DNA from: Phragmites australis
Taxonomy: Eukaryota; Streptophyta; Magnoliopsida; Poales; Poaceae
DNA length: 64,000 nt
Direction: 5' to 3'
Assembly: GCF_958298935.1 (NCBI RefSeq)
Contig: NC_084943.1
Coordinates: 6,582,001-6,646,000 of the forward strand
In this document: in pieces, positions 54,537-64,000 of the stretch
Position numbering within the stretch: position 1 is the first letter of the stretch
How the letters are laid out: the number at the start of each line of letters is the position of its first letter
Made by a program: the position numbers and the translations under genes
Notes under the pieces: generated by a model
The model's database searches: none
Told to the model about the DNA's origin: nothing
Seen by the model: the letters and a program-made list of their open reading frames with translations, nothing else

Positions 54537-57084
54537 TGTCACACCCTGATTTTCAGATTTCTCAAATTTCTAAAATTTTCCAAGAATAGTTGATAGATCA
54601 AATAACTAGAATAGGAAAAAGTTCTATTTTCTAAATTCAAATTTGAATTTGAATTAAGGTTATTAATTATTTGTACGCATGCATGTTGAAAATAGGCATA
54701 TAGGTTTTCTTTGGTTTTTACCTGGTTTTGATTTGGGCTCATTTGTATTTATTTGAATTCTTTCAAGTTAAATCTAATTTTTCAAAAGTTTCAAAATGAT
54801 TTCATGAGTTCAAATATTTTAATTAGCCTCCAAATGTTTTCAAAACGCTTGTTGGTATTTTCTAGAAATTTTAGGCTTCATTTGGTGTTTTATTTGAATT
54901 TGGTTTGCTTCAATTTGAATTTCAAAAGGATTTAAAAAAAAAAGAAGAAAAGAACCCATATCTACTGGGTCTACTTTCCTCCCTTCGGCCGAAGCCAGCC
55001 CAACCTCCAGCCCACTCCATCCTCTCCCACTCCTCTCTCCACCCTCCCACATGAGCGCGACCATCCAGGCCTATTCCTGGGCCCGGCCCAGCTTGCAGCA
55101 CGCTCTTCTCCCTGGCTCGGGCCGAAGCCTAGTTTATGCTGCACCCTATCCGCCATCTGCCCGGGGAAGACGCCTCTGCACCCTACCACTTTCACCGTGT
55201 CTCTATGTGTGGGGCCTGCATGTCAGACTCATCTTCCACCAGACTCCCATCATCGAATCCGAGTTCGCCGCTCCGCCGCTTCGATCCCGATCACTCACGA
55301 CTCCTCCCTCGGCCTATTTATAGCTGCTGAAGCTGGCCCTCCTTGCCATCATATCATCTTCCTCCAAAACCGCTGCTGCTCGTGCCCAAACTCGTCGAAA
55401 TCTCAGAGCCAGCGTCGCCATTGAAGCTCTTCAGCCAAGCTCGCCAATTCGCCTCCTCCACGCCGCATTGCCACTGACAAGCCATCTACGAGCTCTACCT
55501 CCACCTCATGAGCATGATCGTGCCCTCACCATCACCTCGCTGTCACTAGAGACCCCATCTCGACAGAATCAATCGCCATCGCATCTCCTCGTCATCGTCG
55601 TGCTTCTGTGGACCTCCTAACGCCGATGTATGATCTAGGTAAGTTCACTGTGCCGCCCTAGTGCCTCTCTGCCACTCGCCGTTCTAAACCATTACCTGCA
55701 ATGAGTTTTTCCATCCGCTCCGACGAGTCTCCCCTGTGCCCAAGCTCAGCGCCGCCGGTCTCTTTCTCTGTGCCGACCACCAACTCCTCTGTGAAGACCT
55801 TCAGCCGTCCGATTCAACTTGAACCACCCAGATTAGATCTATTCTTACCCCCTTCGACCACTAGTTAGATGATGCCATGTGTCCATCTTTACTCCAGTCA
55901 ACACTTGAGCTCTGTTAGCCACCACTTCATCATCCCCACATCTGCACAATTGCTAATGGTGTTAGCCTTGTCACACTGCCACGTTAGCAAGTAAGCCCAG
56001 TCATCTTGTATAGTCAGTAATTCAACCTTTTCCAGTACAAATATAATTTCATAAATTCCTAGAAATTGGCACTTTTCCTATTAAGCCCTTCAACTTTTTC
56101 TTATTTATCTAAATCCCTTGAGCTTTTATAGATCAGTCCCTAAAATTTTTCATATTTACAAATAGGTCCCTCTATTTTTACAAAAGGACCCTAGACTTTC
56201 TATTTTATTCTAATTAAGTCCTTTTCTTACTAGAGTTAATCCTAAAATTGTGTTAGCCATAATTTCTTCATTTTAGCTCCGATTTGAGTGATCCTTGCAC
56301 TCAAATTTTTCTAAAGTCATGATGTATCCAACCATGCCAATTTCAAGTATCAATTCTCATATCTCTATAGTAGTTTCCCTTATTAATATTTAAGTCTCTA
56401 CACCATGAAGATACTATTTTGATTAATAAATTTATGATTGTTGGAATGACATATAGGTTCTGATCAAACCTACATATCATTGTATTACAAACATGAGTTT
56501 ATGATATTAAATAATATATTAACTTTGTAAGTCGCTCATGTTAATGATTCAATCAATCGTTTCTATCATTTCATGTGAATCCTTTCTTACCATCCCATGT
56601 GAAAGTCTAGTTCCTATCTTTTCATCTTTCTTCGAAAGAAGTCCAATCAATTCTGTTCTCCTTGTCCAACTCACTCAAAGATCCCAGTATATCGTTCTTC
56701 TCCTTTTATTTGCAATTTGGAGTTTATTTGGTGTTTATTCGATGTTGCTTTTATTTGTCGATAGAATTTGCCATTAGTCGACAACACTTTAGATCTGTTC
56801 GAGGGATTTCAAGATGAAGATTTTGAAAACACTGAGCAACTCCTATGTTTTTAAATGTTTTGTTTTACAAAGTTGCATGCAGTGTCTGTCAATATGATGG
56901 GTAGTCACCTGTGTTAGGGTTTTCCCTTATCATCCCTTGAAACATAGGTGGGTTATGGTTATGTGTCCTTTATGGGTAGAGTTGCTTAACCATTCTTTTG
57001 GGATGTTGGGTGTTGGAACCGCTAACCCCAAATAAAGAAGGCCTTTGTTCAAGGGAAAGCCAAAGGCTCCTGGGTGTGACACGT
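54537..57084 (+). mobile_element. large LTR-like block, possibly cut by the Tat insertion
   Basis: Begins TGTCACACCCTGATTTTCAG, a typical start for a large grass LTR, and contains GC-rich leader-like DNA at 55000-55600. It ends ...CTGGGTGTGACACG directly before the Tat LTR. No 5-bp duplication matches (TCTAC on the left), which would be explained if the Tat element inserted into it and its remainder lies beyond the window. The non-coding frames, for example 56538-56777, have no domains. Confidence 0.55.
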
Positions 57085-57638
57085 GTTATGGGTAAATAAT
57101 CTTGATTTCTCCTCTCATTTCAGATACAGTATGGCCATATTTATAGACCGTACCCAACCAGCTCACGCTAGGATTTACAGTTTAACCCTCTCAACTGCCA
57201 CATTTCTGGCATATTTGGGGGTATTATGGTACAATCAAGTACATTTGCATAATTACAAATGTGCCCTAGGTTGTTAAGTGGGCCACGACATCCATTTGTG
57301 GTCTTCGGCCAGTCTCAAGACTGCGCTGCGGGCCCCTCTTCGGCTTCCAGCCGAAGGTTCACCACGACCTTCACTCCTGCCCTCCAGCGCCGTGGGTCAA
57401 CCTTCGGCCTCCGGTCGAAGACACGCCAGTACCTTCGCCCGCTCCGATGAGTGGAATTGCTGGTCAACCTTCAGCTTCCGATCGAAGGCCTGCCGCAGCC
57501 TTCGCCTACGTGGGCGGCAGAGGTCACAGACCCACCTTCGACTACATTTCCTGAAACACCACTGCAACACACATCAGTGCTCAGCCAGTGGTAGACTTCG
57601 ACTTGCCATACGAAGGGGGCGAGAGATCATCCCCAACA
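57085..57638 (-). repeat. 3' LTR of minus-strand Tat element
   Basis: Plus-strand ends are TGTTATGGGTAA and ...ATCCCCAACA, so both strands read TG...CA; length 554 bp. A TATAAATATGG box on the minus strand (57135-57145) lies about 50 bp before the LTR end, which would leave R plus U5 very short. The right side is set by the polypurine tract. Confidence 0.72.
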
Positions 57639-57653
57639 GTAGCCCCCTACGGG
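57639..57653 (-). other. polypurine tract of minus-strand Tat element
   Basis: On the minus strand CCCGTAGGGGGCTAC lies immediately before the LTR start TGTTGGGG. The GGGGGCTAC core is the same as in the Tat element at 33997-34011. Confidence 0.75.
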
Positions 57654-58086
57654 TAAGGTTCATTTTCGATGGGCTAAGCCTGTAAACCAGAAGATGTATC
57701 TCAACACCGCCCCCTTCGGCCCGTCGAAGGCTTACGGGGGCCAGTTGAATTTTTGCAGATTCCCCCCTCGACTATTAGGTTGTGCTAAACATTATTTATT
57801 TTTTATTAATAATAATTTTTTTATCTTGTACGACCATCTTGCCCCTCAACAACCGTTACATTAATGGGCTTTAAATGTCTTCGTTGGACACTAAAATGTC
57901 TTTTATGGCTACGGTTCGACTTCCGACGCGTCTCATTTTAACCGCCTCTCCTTTTCACCGTCTTTTATGGCTATGGTAGTTACTTTTTACCGTGTGCAAT
58001 CGCTTAATCTGTAGCTCTCGTACGAAGTTTCACATTCTCTTTGCTTCCAAAGTTCTCACCATCTTAGCTTCCTCAACACAGCGTGA

Positions 58087-60535
58087 TGGCACCGAAGGCT
58101 AGATCAATCGCCCGAAGACATACTGGATTGGGCAGTCGAAAGTGGATGACGATATGGTGACTAAGGTTTTGAAATTATTTGAAGTGTACTTACACCAGCT
58201 CAAACCCAATGCAATTGTGAGGCTTGGTCTATTCACTTGGGCTGCTCGATCCGAAGGGGTGAAGGCATCGGCCAGGGCCTTCGCCACCGCCCACTGGCTT
58301 CACTACCAGTTGAAGCTAGTGTTCGCCGGTAGCATGCAAGGCGAAGCCCACTATGGGTGTTTAAACTTTACTTACTGTGCTGGCTTGACCACGCCGGCCA
58401 TTGTGTATAAAAATAAGTGGCCGAAGGACTGGACACAATGGTGGTTTTACCACAAGGTGGACCAACAAGATTTCCTTGTATCAAAATGCGAAGAAGTGAA
58501 AGGGAACCGTGCCCCCGACGTGCAGTTGAAGGCATCTCAACGGTCGGCTCTTGAAGCCTTCGCCATGTGCGCGAAGTACTTGTCCACTCCAGACCTCGTA
58601 GAAGAATTCATAGTAGCTGGAGTATGGACCCTTACCCGGGATTGGAGCATCCCGGACTTTGGAGACAAGGGGCAGGAGGGGCTCTGCTGTCCCCACCCTG
58701 TTGTGCAAGGCTTCACGGGTATGTGTATATTTATTATTATTATTATTAGTTTCTGGATGCACCTTCACTGTCATTTGCTTACGTTTCTTGATCTTTGCTA
58801 GACCTAACGGTGGCCGAAGTTGCGGTTAGGGCCACGTTGCTGCTTGGGAAGTTCACGTTAGGCTAAGCCCAATTATGCGCTGCGTAGGGTCTTGGCTGAA
58901 GGCTGAGCCGAATTTTGGAGTTCAGGGGCCTTGCCTACAGAGATCGGCCGAAGGCCAACGCGCCTTTGCTAGGTCCTGGAGAGGGCTCCCCGGCCGCCAA
59001 CATCAGCGGAGAACTCCCTGCTGGCGGCCAGAGAAAGCGAAGACATCCAGACCCTTCACCTCAAGGAGGCAGGAAGAAGAAGGCTCTCGCACTCAGGAAA
59101 AGGCCTCGTGAGGTTGCCTTCGATGATGTTCGTGAAGAAGTAACTCCCGGGGGTTCAGTGGCCCTCCGGGCTGTGCCCCTCTGGCAAGAGCCACCCGAGG
59201 GTACTCAGGGGCTTCGCTCCTCACCGAAATCATCATTTTGCACTCGCGTGGATCTTCCCACACTGATCCTTAGCGACAACGAGGAGGACCCGTTGGAGTC
59301 GCGTACAATCGCCGAGACAGTGGCAGGGGACGCTGAGGTCGAAGGGGCCAACAATATTGAGGCGGTAGCCGACTCTTCATCCTCCTCTTCGTCCTCGAGC
59401 TCATTCGTTGGCCACGGAGCCACTGAGATGGAGGAGTCCACGCCAACCATGCCCCACCGTGGCGGGAAAGGACTCATGAGTCACAGTGGGTTGATCAACG
59501 TGAAGGCTATCGAGGCCAAGGTGTTTAAGATGTCATCATTTTAACCAAGCTCAGGGGAGGTCAGCGATGCCAAGAAAATATTCAGCACCTTTGTCCTACC
59601 AGAGCTTGAGATATCCCTCGCCTGGAAGCCTACCACCGAGCTCCTTGATGCATCGGACATGGCTATTGTGAATGTATCTTCCTATGTTTTATTATGTTTA
59701 TTTGTTACTTTGCTGCATTATTTTGTTACTCATTCTCATACTTGTGCGCTGTCGCAGGCTATGGTTATCTTGCGCGCTCAGCGCAAACAAGCTAAAAATT
59801 ACGAAGCCCGCGCTAGGAATGCGGAGGCACAAAAGGACATGCTTCAAAACCGGGCGAAAAAAGCCAAAGCCCAGAAGCGCGAATTCACGTGCCGAGCGAG
59901 GAAAGCCAAGGCGCGCTTGCAAGAACTTGAAAAAGAACTGAGCTCCCTCTGCTCAGGGAAATATAGTGTCGAAGAAGAGGTCAAATTCCTCCAGCAAAAT
60001 CTATAGCCATCCGGAGCGCAAGTTTCAGAGCTACAAGCGCTCTGCACCACTGAAACTGCTAAAGTGCAATGACTGCACAAAGAAATGGGCGAGACGAAGG
60101 CTTTGTCCGAAGATGCCCTTAATTTGCTTGGAGAGCTAGAGCCGAAGGCCGTCGCCGCCTGTGAAGCCATCAGCAACACCTTTGAAGGGATTGGTGCTTC
60201 GGCCACGCCTCCAACAATTGATATTGTCGGGTTGGGTGGTCTAATAGGATGGATTAATGAAACTAGCGAAGGCTTCTACCCATGGCTCAATTATAAGGCG
60301 ACTTCTGCGCCATGGTCTCAGCACGGAGCATAGTACACTCAATTGAAATGACCGGCTGTGACCATCATGTTGCACTTCAGAAGCATACCTTCCGCTATCC
60401 AACAGATATGTCTACTTCGGCCATGTCGAGGGCGTCGAAGGCCACCGCGCGATCGTTGACCACCAATTATTGGTGTAAATATGGCCGCGATCTCGCCCTC
60501 CAGGAAGTGGAGATCAATCGGCAGCGAGTACGTTG

Positions 60536-60587
<52 letters not shown>

Positions 60588-60707
60588 TATAACTAATTTT
60601 CTCAGACGCGTGCGCATTGAACGAATCTTTCTGTTGCAGGCGAAGGTGAGGGATGACCCTTCGGCTAAAGCCAGGACCGCGACGACCAAAGATACAGGGA
60701 AGGTGTG
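58087..60707 (+). pseudogene. Tat accessory antisense ORF, spliced, broken
   Basis: It starts ATGGCACCGAAGGC at 58087. After a one-base shift near 58110 it is open to 58718 (KVDDDMVTKVLKLFEVYLHQ, VRLGLFTWAARSEGVKASAR, HWLHYQLKLVFAG, WPKDWTQWWFYHKVD). Intron 58719-58801 is GT-AG. Exon 2 begins LTVAEVAVRATLLLGKFTLG and hits a TAA at about 58864. 58915-59544 is open and basic, then acidic and serine-rich. After a further likely intron, 59760-60005 is a long Lys/Arg/Glu coiled coil (NYEARARNAEAQKDMLQNRA), and 60085-60333 continues it. A microsatellite-containing intron precedes the last exon (to about 60707). This is the accessory protein of Tat gypsy elements, antisense to pol; function unknown. 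Confidence 0.78.
60537..60587 (+). repeat. (TTA)n microsatellite
   Basis: About 16 perfect TTA units lie in what appears to be an intron of the accessory ORF. A shorter run (58731-58748) lies in the first intron of the same ORF. Confidence 0.95.
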
Positions 60708-61430
60708 ATGAAAGAGAGTGAAGCGTTGCATTGAACCTTGAAATTTTGTTGTTAACTAAGGCAGTGTAATATATATAACTTTTGGTTGTTGTCAAAAGTT
60801 CTTGAATATATGTGCTCCCTGCGTAGGTCCTCCCCTCGAACACTGCGTAGGTAGCCGAAGACGTTGTTCCCATTACTATGATGTGGGACAATTTTTTCGT
60901 GTCTTGGTCTTTTGTTGGGACTCCTTCCGCCGCCGCCATCCATATATCGAATCGAGAGGTATTGGAGGGCGAAGTATAGGGCCTATGACGTGATGAATAA
61001 CAGATCCAAAGTATTTTGGAAATCTTTTAGCCCTTCGGCTGTGGTTACCCATAGGGCAGAGTGTGGTTCACGTCGGATTGTGCGTGGAGACATCGAACCT
61101 CAGCAGATTCTCATCAATCCGAAGCTCGAGCCAGAGGACGATAACAACGGGCTCCTGCCAGACTAGTTTCAGTTTTGTTACCGCCGGGGACCCTCTTCGC
61201 AACTAGTGCAACATACCAAAGGCGGGAGTGCCCCTCATGTTTCTCCATCCCCTTCATGTTCTTACGTTGGGTCCCCATTGGACCCAACGTTGTCTTTTCA
61301 TGCTAGTCAAGGCATAGCCTTTCAATTTGGCTTTAGCCGATGGTATAAGGATTTCGTTGATTCTGATATTGATCACTTTGCGGAATAAAAGATGCTTTGA
61401 TACAAATTTTGTATGTTGTTATTTCATTTG
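60708..61430. other. Tat spacer between accessory ORF and repeat array
   Basis: Frames such as 60912-61166 (LLPPPPSIYRIERYWR, then LINPKLEPEDDNNGLLPD) suggest a further plus-strand fragment, perhaps a last accessory exon. No known domain and no clear splice link. Confidence 0.35.
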
Positions 61431-61439
61431 TGCTGATCA

Positions 61440-61810
61440 AGTTGTTCCTTCAGCGGCACCGCACGCAAAGTGTGATCTCAACAACGCCGTTTCGCGATGC
61501 TGTAAAGCCTTAGGGACGCTTTGTAATGACGCAAACGAAGCATCGCTCGGCGAACACCGTCCCCTTCGACTTTAGGGCTGCAGGAGACTTCGGCAGCGAC
61601 GCACGCGAAGCATTATCTTGAGCATCGTCGCCCTCAACATTTTAGCCGGAGGGATGCTTCGGCGACAATGCAAGTTAAGTATTGTTTTGAGAACGCCATC
61701 CCCCCCCTGACTTTTTGGTTGTGGGTACCTTCAGCAGCAATGAAAGTTAAGTACTGTTCTGAGAAAGCCATCCCCTGACTTTTTGGCCGTAGGTACCTTC
61801 GTCAGATGGA
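61440..61810. repeat. diverged tandem repeats of about 85 bp in Tat spacer
   Basis: Four units share (c/t)cttcggcagc.a.gcaagt.aa.t.tt.t..tgagaacgccatcccc followed by tgactttttgg..gtaggtacctt. The last two units (61640-61720 and 61725-61800) are the most alike. The array lies between the accessory ORF and pol, the same place as the array in the other Tat element. Confidence 0.7.
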
Positions 61811-62359
61811 ACTTTACTTCTAGCAACCCGGTAGCACGTGGCATTTTCTCATGTTGTAATTCCTATTTATTCTTCTCTCTTTTTCTTTTTGATTCTGAAG
61901 GTTTGTTTTTTCTTCAGTGCGGGGGCAGGCACTCTTAGCCCCCGACTTGGTCGAGAGGTGCGCTGCCTGATCTTAGGTCGAGCAACACTTCGGCTTTTTT
62001 TTAGGTCGAAGGGTATGGTGTCTTTTCTTGACACTTCGCACCTCAAGATTTGTAGCGGATTTTCGGCGCTCTCCTCGTAGATTGGTGTGCCCCCTTGTTT
62101 TAAAGGGCTACCACACTTCGACGACGAGTTATTCATACTCAAACCAAAGTACATTCTTTCTTGGGAGTATTTCCATATATATTGATGTTTACAAAAGTCA
62201 CTGCCTCATTAAAAACCTCACGCCCTAACGAAGGGTTTCCCCTATGAGGAAAAAAGAGTGCAGCTCCCGTACAATTTTTATTACATGAAAGGAAAACAAG
62301 ATTACATAAATGTTTCCCTCGTATGGCTGCTTTGCCCAGGGATGCGAGGACTTTCACCG
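61811..62359. other. Tat spacer adjoining the pol 3' end
   Basis: No supported gene. Contains recurring CTTCG words and a plausible untranslated tail of pol on the minus strand. The frames 61838-62080 and 62139-62399 show no domain. Confidence 0.4.
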
Positions 62360-63530
62360 CTACTACACGTAGAACTTGCGAAGGTTGTCCGCATTCCAAG
62401 TATGTGGGAGCTCCTCACCCTCTAGAGTAGCCAAGTGATAGGAACCGGACCTTAACGACCTCTTCACCAAGAAGGGGTTGTCCCACTTGCTTTGCAGTTT
62501 TCCCGCGGATGAAGCATTGTTGAGTCTTCGCAGTACTAGATCCCCAGGGGCGAAGTTCTTTAAGGATATTTTCTTATCTCTCCACCTTCTAGTCTCCTCC
62601 TGGTATTTGTTCAAGTTTTCAGCAGCATGCATTCTCATTTTCTCAAGTGCATCTTTTTATGTTAATTCTTCGCTTTATGCCGATTCATTTTCGACCCTAA
62701 ATGATCTGTTCTTACATTCTTCTAGAGTCATCGCCTCTTCGCCGAAGAGTAGACGAAATGGTGTAAAACTGGTCGGTCTTGTTACTGTTGTTCTTACAGA
62801 CCATATGACCTTCAGCATCTCTTTGACCCATTTTCCTTTCGTTTGTCCTTTCCACGGCTCCATTCAACTGTGGGTGATACACAGATGCGAAGTGGATTTT
62901 GATTCCCAAGCCTTCGCAGAAATGCCTGAATCCTACACTATCAAATTGGGTGCCATTATCCACGATCACTTCGCGTGGGACTCCGAAGCGGCAGATGATG
63001 TTCTGCCACAAGAATTTTTGGATATTTCTTGATGTTATATTCATGAGCGGCATTGCCGCCACCCATTTGGAGAAGTATTCAACTGCAACGATAGTATAAT
63101 GCAAGTTTCCTGGAGCGGCCGGCAGCTGGCCGACAATGTCGATTCCCCACCACGTTAATGGCCAGATTGGTGGAATGAGCTGTGTCTTCATTGAAGGCCT
63201 GTTTGATCCCTTCGCCTAATACTAGCATTGCGTACAGCTTCAGACTATGCAATCCATATCACTGACCACCTTCGGCCAAAAGAATCCTTGTCTGTATACT
63301 TTTCCAACTAGGGCTCGAGTGCCTACGTGTGAGCCACACAGTCCTCCATGTATTTCTCTCAGCAAACTTTGCCCTTCTTCCTGAGATATGCATCGCAGCA
63401 ATGGTGCATAGACTCCGACCTTGTACAAATCGTTTCCCACAATTTTGTAATTCCTGGCTCTCTGGGCCATGCGCTTCGCTTCAACATTATCTTCGGGCTC
63501 ATAATAGCCATGAAGGTAAGCCATTATGGG
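62360..63530 (-). pseudogene. Tat integrase, frame-broken
   Basis: On the minus strand, 63524-63250 holds the HHCC zinc region (LLREIHGGLCGSHVGTRALV, YRQGFFWPKVVSD). A frameshift and stop follow near 63235. 63191-62740 holds the core: PLTWWGIDIVGQLPAA (first Asp), VDNGTQFDSVGFRHF (second Asp) and VYHPQLNGAVERTNE (Glu). All three catalytic acids are present. Just after ERTN a frame change replaces the next helix. 62850-62363 carries the distal part (FRLLFGEEAM, then FAPGDLVLRR, KLQSKWDNPFLVKRSLRSGS, WNADNLRKFYV, stop). Better preserved than the other integrases here, but still disrupted. Confidence 0.85.
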
Positions 63531-63559
63531 AGAGCGCCAATCTTCGCTTTCAATTACAG

Positions 63560-63990
63560 CAACTAATCATGTCCTCCCCGAAGAGTCCTCTACAGCTGGC
63601 ATACTCAACTTTTGGTATAATACATCTGGCGGTATTGGCAGATTTTGTGTTGTGGCCTTCACGAGGTCATCTGCTTCGAAGTTGTCATTTCTTGATATAC
63701 TCTTGACCGTGAATCCAAGGAAGTGCTTTTCGATGCTTCAAACTGATGCCATGTACCGAACAAGTTCTGGTTCTTTTGTCTGAAATGTCTTGTCAATTTG
63801 GCTTGCTATTACTTTAGAGTCCGTCTTAACCAACACCCTTCCGGCGCCCAAAGCTTTCGCCTTGCGAAGGCCAAGGAGGACGGCTTCGTACTCCGTGACA
63901 TTGTTTGTTGATCGAAATTCTAGTCTGGTAGCATATCTTAATTTTACCAACGAAGGTGAAGATAGCACTGCCGCCGCACCTGCTCCTGAA
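63560..63990 (-). pseudogene. Tat RNase H domain
   Basis: On the minus strand, 63968-63738 gives LRYATRLEFRSTNNVTEYEA, VLLGLRKAKALGAGRVLVKT and DSKVIASQI, the RNase H fold core with Glu in EYEA and Asp in TDS. It continues in a second frame with SRNDNFEADDLVKATT, supplying the last Asp. The frame changes near 63740. Pol continues to the right of the window. Confidence 0.8.
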
Positions 63991-64000
63991 GCCCTCCAGG

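Larger units (their letters stand above)
57085..64000 (-). mobile_element. Tat-lineage gypsy element, minus strand, continues past window
   Basis: The left edge is the 3' LTR (57085-57638), followed by a polypurine tract, the antisense accessory ORF (plus strand, 58087-60707), a tandem-repeat spacer, then integrase and RNase H on the minus strand. Reverse transcriptase, gag and the 5' LTR would lie to the right of the window. The repeated CTTCGGC and CGAAGG words in LTR and interior mark it as a different family from the Tat element at 10.4-34.6 kb. Confidence 0.85.

Noticed and set aside
60339..60731. Poly-asparagine or poly-isoleucine frames
   Set aside because: Translation of the TTA microsatellite.

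Overview
This window looks like nuclear DNA of a grass, most likely a panicoid grass (sorghum, sugarcane or Miscanthus type). The reasons are a spliced, very GC-rich plant laccase gene and dense nests of the transposon groups typical of such genomes: Ty1/copia, Ty3/gypsy of the Tat lineage with antisense accessory ORFs, MULE, hAT, and a CACTA element with TTTGCCGAGTGC-type subterminal repeats. The species is inference. Apart from the laccase, almost everything is mobile DNA, mostly decayed.

Layout. 1-4.5 kb: decayed Ty1/copia element, minus strand. 4.5-7.4 kb: AT-rich intergenic DNA with a hairpin and a diverged tandem duplication. 7448-35575: one Mutator-like element (MULE) with about 225-bp terminal inverted repeats. 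It carries a broken mudrA gene at its left end and, facing it at the right end, a two-exon GRF zinc-finger gene. A Tat-type gypsy element (10361-34622, target duplication ATGAT) sits inside the MULE and pushes the two genes apart. That gypsy element holds a solo LTR (20427-23500, duplication CTTTC), a second gypsy element (24967-33271, duplication CCTCC) inserted in its antisense ORF, and another LTR-like piece at 17.4-19.3 kb. 36435-43858: a hAT element (8-bp duplication TTCCTAGT) holding a CACTA element (38906-43653, 3-bp duplication CCT). The CACTA element carries a truncated TNP2 transposase and two large palindromes.

44158-46913 is the one clearly intact host gene, a five-exon laccase of 571 residues with all four copper motifs. 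The hAT/CACTA composite ends about 135 bp upstream of its TATA box. Downstream come intergenic DNA, a small CACTA-like element (48868-49826), a solo LTR (50623-52189, duplication GCTGT) containing a 73-bp tandem array built on palindromic CACGTG units, a second hAT remnant (52635-54405), a large LTR-like block (54537-57084), and a Tat gypsy element on the minus strand (57085 to beyond the window end) with LTR, polypurine tract, antisense accessory ORF, integrase and RNase H.

Together the elements give a relative insertion history, because each inner element carries its own target duplication inside the outer one. I saw no CRISPR array, rRNA, tRNA or microRNA precursor I could support, and nothing that amounts to an unknown gene system. 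The most noteworthy items are the MULE with a convergent GRF-type gene, the CACTA inverted repeat that could form hairpin RNA, and the transposon composite lying in the proximal promoter of the laccase.
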